Source of the DNA: Candidatus Binatia bacterium
GTDB lineage: Bacteria > Desulfobacterota > Binatia > Bin18
Reading direction: 5' to 3'
Assembly (NCBI GenBank): GCA_951812575.1
Contig: OX638322.1
Coordinates: 836,850 to 900,849, forward strand
Length of the DNA stretch: 64,000 nt
The translations under genes and the position numbers were made by a program. Of the stretch, positions 40,562 to 49,291 are shown in pieces (position 1 is the first letter of the stretch; the number at the start of each line of letters is the position of its first letter). Below the pieces are notes generated by a model, which saw nothing but the letters and a program-made list of their open reading frames with translations, did no database searches and was not told the origin of the DNA.

Positions 40562-41764
40562 TCAGTCGAGTTGATAGGCGCGGGCGACGTTTTCTCCCAG
40601 GATGCCGCGACGGGTGGTCTCGCTCATCGGCGCGACCATGGCCTGCAATTCTTCGAGATAGTTCGCCGGGTGGTCCGGGTGGGGGTAGTCGCTCGCCCAA
40701 AAGAACTTGTCCGCACCGACCAGATCGGTCAGAGACGCGATCGTGCGCTCTTCGGGGTCCGCGGAAATATAACACTGCCGCTTAAAGTAGTACGACGGCT
40801 TTTCCTTGAGACGCACCGTCGCGCTGAGCGTCGTGCCCTCGAAGATGGCATCCGCCCGGTCGAGAAAATAGCCGATCCAGCCGGCCTGCGATTCCAGGAC
40901 GACAACCCGCAAACGCGGGAAGCGTTCAAACACGCCGCACTGAAACAGGGTGCCAAAGGCATGCTGCACGCCCTGGCCGGCGAACAGGTCCACATACCAC
41001 ATGGCCCAGCCGAATTTGTCGTAGCGCTGGTGGATACCCCATTCGGGCGGCTCAAACGTGGGATGAATGGCAAACGGGATGTCGCAGTCCTGAGCGGTGG
41101 CAAAGACAACATCGTGGCGAGGGTCGCCGTGGGGAATGCGTGAAATCGTAAACGGGCTGACGAACACCCCTTTACAGCCGTCGCTGACGGCGCGTTCGAT
41201 TTCGCGGGCGGCTTCCTGGGGGTCGCCGAGCGACACATGAGCAATGGGCACCAGCCGGCCGCCCGAGTCCCGGCAGAAGTCAGCAATCCAGCGATTATAC
41301 GCCCGACAATACGCCGCGGACAGTTCGGGGTCGAGCAGTTCAGCCTCCCACAGCAACCCGAGGGTTGGGTAGAGGATGGCCTTGTCCATACGCTCGCGGT
41401 TGAGCAGTTCCACCCGCTCTTTCATATCCATGGTGCCGAACGCCGCGCCCTTGACATAGGTCAGTTCCGGCCCCGGTCGGATCGCCCGTACCTCTTCGGG
41501 CCGTATCTCGCCCCGCATGGCCCGTTGACGCAGTTGAGTGGCCTCGTCCACCTGTTTGCCCATGCCGCCTAGGGTGCCCAGCGTGCCCGGACGGGTGAGA
41601 TTGGCCCGCCGGGTGTCAATCTCCAGGTATTCGTAGCCGTCGTCCGGGTCCACGCGGAGACGCAGCGCCCGGTCACGATAGGCGGGATCAAGATAGCTTT
41701 CCCACAGATCAGGCGGTTCAAGGATATGTCCGTCGCAGTCAATGAGTAAGGAGTCGGTTGTCAT
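40562..41764 (-). CDS. Amidohydrolase-2 (ACMSD-like) metal-dependent hydrolase
   Basis: This 400-residue TIM-barrel protein has the N-terminal LLIDCDGHILEPPDLW (metal-binding DxH near residues 11-13), IPFAIHPTFEP with the barrel histidine, and FFWASDYPHPDHP with the late catalytic Asp. The family covers decarboxylases and hydrolases such as aminocarboxymuconate-semialdehyde decarboxylase. ATG 41764 has AAGGGAG upstream. It is divergent from the fifth LLM gene, a pairing that suggests a shared catabolic route. Substrate unknown. Confidence 0.88.
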   Translation of the reverse strand: MTTDSLLIDCDGHILEPPDLWESYLDPAYRDRALRLRVDPDDGYEYLEIDTRRANLTRPGTLGTLGGMGKQVDEATQLRQRAMRGEIRPEEVRAIRPGPELTYVKGAAFGTMDMKERVELLNRERMDKAILYPTLGLLWEAELLDPELSAAYCRAYNRWIADFCRDSGGRLVPIAHVSLGDPQEAAREIERAVSDGCKGVFVSPFTISRIPHGDPRHDVVFATAQDCDIPFAIHPTFEPPEWGIHQRYDKFGWAMWYVDLFAGQGVQHAFGTLFQCGVFERFPRLRVVVLESQAGWIGYFLDRADAIFEGTTLSATVRLKEKPSYYFKRQCYISADPEERTIASLTDLVGADKFFWASDYPHPDHPANYLEELQAMVAPMSETTRRGILGENVARAYQLD

Positions 41765-41950
41765 ATATCTCCCTTGTGTGGTATTCGACCCGACGCTGTA
41801 CCAGAAAGACGGAGAATTTTCAAAGGCGCAGACGTAGGGGCGACGCATGCGTCTACATTATTTGACCGTTTGTGTAATCGGCTCGGCTCTTCTACAATAG
41901 GCGCTTCATCGGACTCGGAGAAAAACTCAGGAGAGAAAAAAGGAGGAACC

Positions 41951-43072
41951 ATGAAAGTCGGTACAATCATGCAGTTGACCAGTTTTGACGGCAAGCCGGA
42001 CCTACAAACCTATCAGGAAGAGCTGTCGCTGGCGGATAAGGCGGAAGACTACGGCTTTGATTCGCTGTGGAGTCTGGACCACCATTTCACCGGCTATGTG
42101 ATGTCGCCGGACCCGTGTCAGTTGTTGTCCTATATGGCCGGGCGGACCAAAAAGATTCAGCTTGGCACCGCGGTCATCGTGCTGCCCTGGCACGACCCGG
42201 TCGAGATCGCCGAGAAAATCGCCCTGCTCGACCTGGTGTCCGGCGGACGCACGATCTTCGGCTTCGGGCGCGGCGCAGCCACGGTCGAATACGCCGGCTT
42301 CCGCATTCCCATGGACGAGTCGCGCGAGCGTTTTGTCGAATGCGCCGATATCATCCGTCTGGGTCTGACCCAGGACAGCTTTTCGTACGAGGGCAAGTAT
42401 TATCAGATTCCGGACATTCAGGTCCGCCCGCGGCCCCTCTCCAATCCCGAGACCCGCTTCTATGCCTCGTCGGTCAGCCCGGAGTCGGCTGATATCATGG
42501 CCAAGATGGGCTTTGGGGTGTTGATCATTGCCCAGCGGAGTTGGGAAGATACGGCCACGGACTATCAGCGCTACTGCGAGACCGCCCTGGCCAACAACAT
42601 TACGCCCCGTCCGCCCATTGGCTTATTCAACGTCCTGGTTTCTGACGATGCCACCGAAGCCGAAGACCTGGCCCAGCATTATATGGGCACGCTGTTTGAC
42701 TCCATTGAAAACCACTACGGCTTTTCCTCGGGCAAGCTGAAAAGCGTCAAAGGCTACGAGTTCTACGGCAAAATGGCCAAAACCTATGCCAAGCTCAACG
42801 CAGACGCAGAGGCCAAGGTCAAGGCGATCGAGTTCTTCCGCAGCCTGCATGCGGCTGGCACGCCGGATCAGGTGCTCGAAAAAATCCGCTATATTCACGA
42901 GACGGTCGCGCTCGATCACATGGTCGGCACATTCGCCTTCGGCGGCCTGCCGGCCCCGAAGCTGAATCGCAGCTTCCAACTCTTTGCCGAGAAGGTCCTG
43001 CCCGTGCTTCAGACCGACCCCGCCTTCCAACTGCCCAAGGAGCAGGCTGAGCTGGTCGCAGCAAGCGCCTAG
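41951..43072 (+). CDS. Luciferase-like flavin-dependent monooxygenase (LLM class) 5
   Basis: This 373-residue enzyme has YGFDSLWSLDHHFTGYVMSP, TKKIQLGTAVIVLPWHDPVEIAEK and GGRTIFGFGRGAATVEY, all LLM hallmarks, with a longer C-terminal region than the other four copies. AGGAGGAA stands right before ATG 41951. A hairpin follows the stop. It is divergent from the ACMSD-like hydrolase. Confidence 0.9.
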   Translation: MKVGTIMQLTSFDGKPDLQTYQEELSLADKAEDYGFDSLWSLDHHFTGYVMSPDPCQLLSYMAGRTKKIQLGTAVIVLPWHDPVEIAEKIALLDLVSGGRTIFGFGRGAATVEYAGFRIPMDESRERFVECADIIRLGLTQDSFSYEGKYYQIPDIQVRPRPLSNPETRFYASSVSPESADIMAKMGFGVLIIAQRSWEDTATDYQRYCETALANNITPRPPIGLFNVLVSDDATEAEDLAQHYMGTLFDSIENHYGFSSGKLKSVKGYEFYGKMAKTYAKLNADAEAKVKAIEFFRSLHAAGTPDQVLEKIRYIHETVALDHMVGTFAFGGLPAPKLNRSFQLFAEKVLPVLQTDPAFQLPKEQAELVAASA

Positions 43073-43081
43073 ATTTTCACC

Positions 43082-43105
43082 GGGGCAGACCCGACGGTCT
43101 GCCCC
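43082..43105 (+). terminator. Terminator-like hairpin after LLM gene 5
   Basis: A perfect 10-bp stem (GGGGCAGACC/GGTCTGCCCC) with a 4-base loop lies 10 bases after the stop codon. It is followed by a pyrimidine tract rather than a T-run. Confidence 0.5.
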
Positions 43106-43141
43106 TCTCCCCTCTCCAGTCTCATCTGCTCTAACTCTACG

Positions 43142-43465
43142 CTACGGTGCGAACATTTCGCCCAGGACGGTCAGGACTTCTCGTGCGGCCCTGTCGCTGA
43201 TTTTCCCCAGACGGCGGACTAGGCGCGTTTTGTCAACCGTGCGTATCTGATCCAGGACGACCTGACCGTTTTTTCTCTGAAAACGAACGGGAATCCGGGT
43301 CGGATAAGAACGCCCTTTTGTTGTCATCGGAGCGACAATAACCGTGCCGATATGTTGATTCATTTCATCAGGCGATATGACGACACATGGGCGCGTTTTC
43401 TGAATCTCATGCCCTTGTGCAGGATCGAGCCGCACCAGATACACCTCGAAGCGGGCAGCTACCAT
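43142..43465 (-). CDS. MazF/PemK-family mRNA interferase toxin
   Basis: This 107-residue protein has FEVYLVRLDPAQGHEIQKTRPCVVIS (strand with the catalytic Arg), VIVAPMTTKGRSYPTRIPV and VVLDQIRTVDKTRLVRRLG, the classic MazF fold. It cleaves mRNA at short motifs. ATG 43465 lies inside the last codons of the antitoxin gene (7-base overlap), so translation is coupled; longer upstream frames overlap the antitoxin and are unlikely. Confidence 0.92.
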   Translation of the reverse strand: MVAARFEVYLVRLDPAQGHEIQKTRPCVVISPDEMNQHIGTVIVAPMTTKGRSYPTRIPVRFQRKNGQVVLDQIRTVDKTRLVRRLGKISDRAAREVLTVLGEMFAP

Positions 43466-43713
43466 TCCCACTCCGTAGTGTCCCATTCGGTGGCTGACTG
43501 AGATTCTCCATCAAGCAGGGCATCATCTCCATGTTCACGCATGGGGCGAAAGGCATCCTCCCAGCCGCTCCGGGGCTGTCTGGCCGGACGAATGACCAAG
43601 TGGTCGTGCCGGAGCTCCAGTTCGACTTGGTCATGGAGCTGGCACTGCTTCAGGAATGCTTTGGGGATGCGGACGCCGCGCGAATTCCCAATTTGAACGA
43701 GGGCGGTTTTCAT
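43459..43713 (-). CDS. MazE/AbrB-family antitoxin
   Basis: This 84-residue protein begins MKTALVQIGNSRGVRIPKAF, the SpoVT/AbrB DNA-binding hairpin of MazE antitoxins, followed by QVELELRHDHLVIRPA and an acidic C-terminal tail that binds MazF. CGGAGG precedes ATG 43713. It comes first in the operon, the usual mazEF order. Confidence 0.9.
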   Translation of the reverse strand: MKTALVQIGNSRGVRIPKAFLKQCQLHDQVELELRHDHLVIRPARQPRSGWEDAFRPMREHGDDALLDGESQSATEWDTTEWEW

Positions 43714-43839
43714 CAGCAAGCCTCCGTTTTGGTCGAGTGTATACAATGTAAGTACGAGAGTGGATAGGCCCTGTCAACGTATTCTCTCACCGCCCTGGCC
43801 TGGAGGGAGGGAGCGGGCAGGTGAGGATTGACACAACCG

Positions 43840-44655
43840 TCACAGGGGCCGGAAGTTCATCTCCAGCAGCGCTTCGAGGTGGGCTGGGTGACAGGCGATA
43901 ATGGGCGCTTCCGACGCCGCCGGCCGGTCTCTCGTCGTGCGCACCATTTCGGTTGGGGTCACCGGCTCGCCGGAGAGGCGATACAGCCCGCCCCCGGCCT
44001 GCCATAACACCATCGCTGCCGCCGCAATATCGTAAAAGTGGAAACGGGTGAGAAAGCTGGCCTGTAGGGCGCCGGTGGCGACCAGAATGACCTCGTAGCC
44101 GGAAACACCGAAGCTCCGAAGCTTGCCGGGATAGCGACGGAGGTCCCAGTGCTGGGCGTCCGATGAGACTCCGAGATAGTCGGACTTTCTGATACCTGAC
44201 TGTACGGACGGGATGCTGAGCGGGGCGGCATTCCACTCGGCGCTCTTACCGTGAGCACTCAGAAAAACATGCTTGGCCGCCGGCATACTGAAAATGCCGG
44301 CGAGCGGTTCCCACAGGTCGGTCTTCGCTTGTTGCTTGAACACCGCCAGGGAAATGCCCCACACGGGAATACGACTGCGGAAGGCCGCCGTACCGTCAAT
44401 CGGATCGAGTATGGCAATATACGAAGCCCGGCGGTCTCCGGACCAGCCCTGCTCTTCCCCGAAAATACCTACGTCCCCGTGAAAGAGCACGGTCAGTTCG
44501 CGGCGCAGAAAACCTTCGATCGCGCCGTCCGCGGGTGTGACCCACGAGCCGTCGGGTTTGAGCGACCCCGGACTCCGGCCATACCGGTCCATGGCCATCC
44601 GATCCGCAGCGCGTACGAGCTGCCCGATCCGATCACCTGTCTGCGTTTCTCTCAT
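43840..44655 (-). CDS. Inositol monophosphatase-family phosphatase
   Basis: This 271-residue protein has the IMPase metal sites: GEE at residues 66-68, LDPIDGTAAF at 83-92 and a late Asp in FYDIAAAAMVLWQAGGGLY. It removes phosphate from inositol phosphates, histidinol phosphate or a sugar bisphosphate. It follows yvcK by 21 bases on the same strand and is probably co-transcribed with it. Confidence 0.9.
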   Translation of the reverse strand: MRETQTGDRIGQLVRAADRMAMDRYGRSPGSLKPDGSWVTPADGAIEGFLRRELTVLFHGDVGIFGEEQGWSGDRRASYIAILDPIDGTAAFRSRIPVWGISLAVFKQQAKTDLWEPLAGIFSMPAAKHVFLSAHGKSAEWNAAPLSIPSVQSGIRKSDYLGVSSDAQHWDLRRYPGKLRSFGVSGYEVILVATGALQASFLTRFHFYDIAAAAMVLWQAGGGLYRLSGEPVTPTEMVRTTRDRPAASEAPIIACHPAHLEALLEMNFRPL

Positions 44656-44676
44656 CCTCCACCATGTCCTGTCGCA

Positions 44677-45651
44677 TCACTGGCGCACTCCGCCGCCCAA
44701 CTCTTCAAACAGCTCACCCACCACGCGCGCCGTGCGGGCCGGGTCGTGCCGCACCAGAGAGTGGGCCGACATGACATTCCCGAATTTCACCACTTTTACC
44801 CCCAGGTCATACAGCGCCTCAGTATCCAGCCTGACCTGTGCGGCCTGTTCTTCCTGATACTTGCGCGCCAGTACGGTGGGGATCTCACCCCGGTGGACAA
44901 CCACCGCATCGGGCGTCCGGCCCGCATACTCGGCCAGCTTTGCCACGTGCTGAGAGGCGGAATAGCCGTCGGTTTCGCCATGACGGGTCATCAGGTTGAG
45001 GATGTAAATAACCGGTGCGCGCGTGCTTTGGAGTGCTTCCGGCATGCCGCCGACCAAGACGTTGGGAATGGTTGAGGTGTATAAATTCCCCGGCGCAAAG
45101 ATAATGAAATCGCTCTCGTGTAGGGCCTGGACGGCCTCGGGGTTGGCCCGCGCCGCGGGCGTGAGATACACCCGCCTTATCGGGATGGCCGGGTCATGCT
45201 TGGGCACGTCGATATTGGCTTCTCCCTCGACCAGGGTGCCGTCCGCCAACTCCGCGCACAGATGGGCGTGATCCCAGGTCACGGCCAGGACGCGGCCCCG
45301 TATTTTGAGTATCCGGCTGATGGCTTCAATCGCCTGTTTCTCGGATTCCAGAATTTTTGTCAGGGCCAGAAAAAAAAGATTGCCAAAGCTCCGGCCCTCC
45401 AGGGGCGCGTCCACAAACCGAAAGGAAAACAGGTCGCGCAAGAGCTGGCTCTCTTCTGACAGGGCGACCAGACAGCGCCGCATATCCCCCGGTGGCAGTA
45501 CCCCGAATTCATCCCGGAGGCGCCCCGAGTCGCCGCCCGAATCCATCATGGTCACGATGGATTGGATCCACAGGTCCGCATCCGCGCGCAGCCCCGACAG
45601 GACGTTGAACGACCCGGTCCCACCGCCAATCACGCTTACTCTGCGTCGCAT
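44677..45651 (-). CDS. yvcK: YvcK/CofD-like protein (gluconeogenesis factor family)
   Basis: This 324-residue protein has VIGGGTGSFNVLSGL (GGGTGS at residues 9-14), TMMDSGGDSGRLRDEFGVLPPGDMR, and FIIFAPGNLYTSTIPNVLV, the signature of YvcK/GlmR, which binds UDP-sugars and controls peptidoglycan precursor and carbon flow. CofD (2-phospholactate transferase) shares the fold, but other F420 genes are absent. It lies downstream of the phosphohexomutase, fitting a role at the sugar-phosphate/cell wall junction. Confidence 0.85.
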   Translation of the reverse strand: MRRRVSVIGGGTGSFNVLSGLRADADLWIQSIVTMMDSGGDSGRLRDEFGVLPPGDMRRCLVALSEESQLLRDLFSFRFVDAPLEGRSFGNLFFLALTKILESEKQAIEAISRILKIRGRVLAVTWDHAHLCAELADGTLVEGEANIDVPKHDPAIPIRRVYLTPAARANPEAVQALHESDFIIFAPGNLYTSTIPNVLVGGMPEALQSTRAPVIYILNLMTRHGETDGYSASQHVAKLAEYAGRTPDAVVVHRGEIPTVLARKYQEEQAAQVRLDTEALYDLGVKVVKFGNVMSAHSLVRHDPARTARVVGELFEELGGGVRQ

Positions 45652-45659
45652 GGTCTCCT

Positions 45660-45812
45660 TCTTTGAGTCCTTTGGGTCCTTTGGGTCCTTTGGGTCCTTT
45701 GAGTCTTTAGGGTCCTTTGAGTCTTTAGGGTCCTTTGAGTCTTTAGGGTCCTTTGAGTCTCATAGACTCAATAGACTCAACAGACTCAATAGACTCAATA
45801 GACTCAATCCGG
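45660..45812. repeat. 9-bp minisatellite array 1 (inverted orientation halves)
   Basis: The left half repeats GGGTCCTTT and GAGTCTTTA on the plus strand; the right half repeats GACTCAATA, the reverse complement of the related TATTGAGTC. The halves meet at GAGTCTCATAGACTC. The right half runs into the phosphohexomutase C-terminus. A related array is at 56417-56515. Confidence 0.85.
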
Positions 45813-47986
45813 GTCCACTGCCGTAGCGCTTCCAGGGCTGGGCTCGCAAGCCCCTCGGTCTGCCACTGCTCGCACAGCATGGCGAGCGGTGCTTTCAGGG
45901 CGGGTAAGGGGTCTGCCCCTGGCGTCATTCCAGCCGTTTCCGCTCGCAGCCAGGCGAGCGTGTCATCCAGACTCAGCAACGACCGGGATAGAAACGCCTG
46001 CCGCAACTGAGCGATCGTGGTGGTATCGAAAGTATGTTTGTGGTCGAGGTCGATAATATCGGACATGAGGAGACCCGCCTCACTCAGGCGACAGTCGAGC
46101 CGGGCAAGGAGATCGTTATAGACCTGTCCGGCCACGGCCTCGGCCCTGGTCCGGACGGTATCCAAAAGCGCCCGCCCACTGAGGGCGGTGTCTGCGCCGT
46201 GGGGCAGCAACTGGCAGTAGAATTTGAGTTTCGGCTCCGTACCTGATGGCCGGATGATCGTCACACAGCCGTCTGTTACGATCCGCAGGACATTCCGGGG
46301 AAGCTTATCGGTTTCACTCACAAAGGCTCCGAAACGTGTCTCGTCCCAGTAATCAATCATCTCCGTGACGGCAAACCCGCCAAGCTGCCGTGGCGGTGTA
46401 TCGCGCAGAGAACGCATCAGCCGGTCGCGGCGTAACACCCCTTCGGCTCCGCTCATCATGATGGAGCGATTGACATCCGCATAGCCGCCCAACTCCTCCA
46501 AAATGTGAATATAGTAGTCGAGCAGTGTTTTCCCCTCTTGGCGGAGCTGTTGGTAGAGAGTGGCGAAGTACAGGCAGGCCGGCGCGGCGTCCTTGTCTTT
46601 GATGTGCGGAATGAGCATGCCGCCATGGCTTTCCTCGACCGCCAAGACCAGTTGCTCGGGCGCACACCGAACGTCGCCATAGGTTCCGGTCTGGTCCAAG
46701 GCTTTCAGGACAGCCGCCACATATTTGAAGCCGACGAGCAGGTCGTCCACGATCCAGGAATCGCCCGCTCGAGCCACGATCTTGCCCAGGAGCCGGCTGG
46801 TCACCAGGGTCTCAATGACCAGCCCTCTGCGCTGCGGACCTCTGGGGTCCAGCATCAGGAAATAGCACAGCATGGCCGCAAGCTGGTTGCCGTCAAAATG
46901 ATACCAGCCGCCGTCGGGCAGTCTGGCCTCAAGCCCGACTCTATCCGCGTCCGGATCGCTGGAAAGGACCAGGCCGATCCCGCGCGTATCGGCAAAGGCT
47001 TTTGCCGGCTCGGTCGCCTGGGGGACTTCGGGGTTTGGTATGCGAAAAGGAATGGCCGCAAACGTCCCGTCCGGGCCCTGGTCGGGCGGGGTTTGCAGCG
47101 GAAACCCGACTCGCTCCAGCAGCGCGCCAACCGTCGTCAGCCCACAGCCGCTCAGGGGTGTAAACACGACCGGATAGGCCGGCAGCGGAGTATGAAGCCG
47201 GTCGTAGAGCCGTACATAGGTCCGGAGGTATTCCTCGTGCAACCGGCGCGGAATGGGGCGAATCAGCTCCCGACTCAGGGCCTGCGCAAAGGGGATGGAG
47301 TGAATGTCCGTGGCCTGCGCCATGATATCCACCAGCCGCTGGTCGTCCGGGGCCACCGGTTGGCTGCCATACAGGTCATACACCTTGATGCCGTTATCGT
47401 CGGGCGGATTATGCGAGGCCGACAGATTAATGCCCCCGACCGCGCCCAGTTGGCCAATCAGATAGGACAGCTCCGGCGTGGTCAGCACGGCCGTGTCGTT
47501 TTCCGGCTCGGCGAAATAGGCGACAATACCGTTCCCGGCATAAATCTCACACGCCAGTTTACCCAGCGATCGGGACGACACGCCCAGGAGGGGGTGGGCG
47601 TGACCCAGGAAGCCGTACACACCCGCCAGGTCATGAAACACCCGGACATCGTTGGCCACCACCACAGCCAGATCGGTCCGGTTCGGAAATACTGATGTGA
47701 GGTACTGGCAATGCCCCTGGACGGTCATGGCCACGGTTGTCGGATTCATGCGGTTCGACCCGTAACCAACCCGGCCGCGTCGACCACCCGTCCCAAACGG
47801 GAGGACCTGCCAGAAGGCGTCAAACACCAGGGCCAGATGGTCGGCATCGAGATGCCGGACCAGCACCTCGGGATAGGCGTACGGCACCTCATCCGCCAGC
47901 CAACTCCGGAGGCGTTCATGGGCGTGCCGCCCCGGCTCTCCGTAGTTCTGTCTCAGCCGCTCACCGATCCGTGCGAGTGTGGTCAT
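45743..47986 (-). CDS. Phosphohexomutase (phosphoglucomutase/phosphomannomutase family)
   Basis: This 747-residue alpha-D-phosphohexomutase has the phosphoserine loop LSASHNPPDDNGIKVYD (catalytic Ser191), the Mg loop SSDPDADRVGLE, the sugar loop VEESHGG and the phosphate site IIRPSGTEPKLKFY. It is longer than the typical 450-580 residues, with an extra C-terminal ~130 residues. Its last ~20 residues (IESIESIESVESIES) are encoded by the 9-bp repeat array, an apparently random extension. I chose ATG 47986 where the conserved start begins. It is followed by yvcK. Confidence 0.9.
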   Translation of the reverse strand: MTTLARIGERLRQNYGEPGRHAHERLRSWLADEVPYAYPEVLVRHLDADHLALVFDAFWQVLPFGTGGRRGRVGYGSNRMNPTTVAMTVQGHCQYLTSVFPNRTDLAVVVANDVRVFHDLAGVYGFLGHAHPLLGVSSRSLGKLACEIYAGNGIVAYFAEPENDTAVLTTPELSYLIGQLGAVGGINLSASHNPPDDNGIKVYDLYGSQPVAPDDQRLVDIMAQATDIHSIPFAQALSRELIRPIPRRLHEEYLRTYVRLYDRLHTPLPAYPVVFTPLSGCGLTTVGALLERVGFPLQTPPDQGPDGTFAAIPFRIPNPEVPQATEPAKAFADTRGIGLVLSSDPDADRVGLEARLPDGGWYHFDGNQLAAMLCYFLMLDPRGPQRRGLVIETLVTSRLLGKIVARAGDSWIVDDLLVGFKYVAAVLKALDQTGTYGDVRCAPEQLVLAVEESHGGMLIPHIKDKDAAPACLYFATLYQQLRQEGKTLLDYYIHILEELGGYADVNRSIMMSGAEGVLRRDRLMRSLRDTPPRQLGGFAVTEMIDYWDETRFGAFVSETDKLPRNVLRIVTDGCVTIIRPSGTEPKLKFYCQLLPHGADTALSGRALLDTVRTRAEAVAGQVYNDLLARLDCRLSEAGLLMSDIIDLDHKHTFDTTTIAQLRQAFLSRSLLSLDDTLAWLRAETAGMTPGADPLPALKAPLAMLCEQWQTEGLASPALEALRQWTRIESIESIESVESIESMRLKGP

Positions 47987-48051
47987 GCCGACGCTTTCCC
48001 TAGTCACGACCCGGCTGCGGCCCCCGCCTCGGGCCGCTTGCCCTCACGCTT

Positions 48052-48105
48052 CCTGGGAGAGCGGCCATCTTGGCCGCTTGCGGGCTGGAAGCCCGCACTC
48101 CTGGC
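48052..48105. repeat. REP-like dispersed repeat, copy 1
   Basis: The segment holds GCGGCCATCTTGGCCGC and GCGGGCTGGAAGCCCGC, two palindromes followed by ACTCCT. An inverted copy with few differences is at 57551-57600. It occupies most of the gap between pdxA and the phosphohexomutase gene. Confidence 0.75.
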
Positions 48106-48207
48106 CCCCTGCCGCGAACAGGAATTGCGCAGGGGCCGGGGTGGGTAGCTCCCCTGCCAAACGGCACTAGCGAGTTCTGCAAGAGTCTATTCATGGGAAT
48201 CGCATCT

Positions 48208-49269
48208 CTAGCGGGCCGTCCGAGTCCGCTGCGTCATTTCCGCGGCCAGCCTGAGAGCCGCCTGCATGCTGTGCGGACTGGCTTTGTTATGGCCGGCAAT
48301 ATCAAACGCCGTACCGTGGTCGGGTGAGGTGCGAATGATCGGCAGACCCAGCGTAACATTAACCCCATCTTCCCAGGACAACAGTTTGAGCGGGATGAGG
48401 GCTTGATCGTGATACTGGCAGATCACGGCATCGAATTCGTCCCGCACCGCCCGCACAAACACCGTATCCGCGGGCAGCGGCCCGACAACATTGCAGCCCG
48501 CGCTACGGGCCTGCTCGACCGCCGGTTGAATCAGCCGGTGTTCCTCATCGCCGAACGCGCCCGCTTCTCCGGCGTGGGGATTGAGTCCGGCGACGGCCAG
48601 GCGTGGCTGGGGCAGACCGTAAAAACGGCGCAAATGCGTCGCGGCGACCGTGATGGTTTTCTCAATCCGTTCACACGACAGGGCGCCCGGAACCTGGGCC
48701 AGAGGCATATGCGTGGTCACCAGAATCACCCGCAACGGCTTTTTGCCCCCTCGCCCTTCGGCAGACTCAGGGTGGCCCCCCAAAAAAGGGGGGGGCGACC
48801 CGTCCAGCATCATCCGCACCTCGACCGTATCCGTCAGCGCGGCCAGGAGTTCGGTATGGCCGGGGTAGGCATGGCCGCTCGCCTGCCACATGGCTTTGCT
48901 GATCGGCGCGGTGACCAGTCCGTCCAGGGTCCCGTCCAGGGCGAAACGCACGCCGCTTTCGACATAGCGAAAAGAGGCCTCCCCTCCGGCGCGAGTGGGA
49001 CGGCCGGGGACGCGTTCGGCCGGAGCGAGCCGGGAGAGCGCGAGAACGGGTATCTGCCGCGCGTCGGTGGGCAGGGCATCGCCCGTCTGCCACTGATACG
49101 GACAAAGGGAAAACGCCAAGCGGGTCGCCGTCTCCTGTAAAACCGCAAGATCGCCAAGAACGATGACCCGACAGCCGGGCAGCGGTGACTGGAGGGCCTT
49201 GAGTATGACCTCCGGCCCGACCCCCGTGGGGTCGCCCATGGTCACCCCGAGAAGAGGCTTGATAGGCAT
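48208..49269 (-). CDS. pdxA: 4-hydroxythreonine-4-phosphate dehydrogenase
   Basis: This 353-residue PdxA oxidises 4-phosphohydroxy-L-threonine in the DXP-dependent vitamin B6 pathway. It starts LLGVTMGDPTGVGPEVILKAL and has GLVTAPISKAMWQASGHAYPGHTE, AGLNPHAGEAGAFGDEE and VICQYHDQALIPLKLL with conserved metal-binding histidines. It carries an in-frame insert of about 21 residues (GSPPPFLGGHPESAEGRGG) before the VILVTTHMPL strand, encoded by palindromic repeat DNA at 48741-48803. ATG 49269 is preferred over a GTG six bases upstream. It lies downstream of surA. Confidence 0.93.
   Translation of the reverse strand: MPIKPLLGVTMGDPTGVGPEVILKALQSPLPGCRVIVLGDLAVLQETATRLAFSLCPYQWQTGDALPTDARQIPVLALSRLAPAERVPGRPTRAGGEASFRYVESGVRFALDGTLDGLVTAPISKAMWQASGHAYPGHTELLAALTDTVEVRMMLDGSPPPFLGGHPESAEGRGGKKPLRVILVTTHMPLAQVPGALSCERIEKTITVAATHLRRFYGLPQPRLAVAGLNPHAGEAGAFGDEEHRLIQPAVEQARSAGCNVVGPLPADTVFVRAVRDEFDAVICQYHDQALIPLKLLSWEDGVNVTLGLPIIRTSPDHGTAFDIAGHNKASPHSMQAALRLAAEMTQRTRTAR
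48741..48803. repeat. Palindromic repeat inserted in frame within pdxA
   Basis: This stretch contains GCCCTTCGGCAGACTCAGGG, which resembles the widespread CCCTGAGxxTGxCGAAGGG palindromic element, next to a C6-A6-G7 run that can fold as a hairpin. It adds about 21 codons without breaking the gene. Confidence 0.65.
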
Positions 49270-49291
49270 GCGCACTCTGGGGAGGCGTTGT

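Noticed and set aside
45660..45812. CRISPR array
   Set aside because: The repeat unit is only 9 bp, there are no spacers of constant length and no cas genes in the window.
45305..45826. Plus-strand frame ending in FGSFESLGS and LNRLNRL repeats
   Set aside because: It is the translation of the 9-bp array and the antisense of yvcK; not a real repeat protein.
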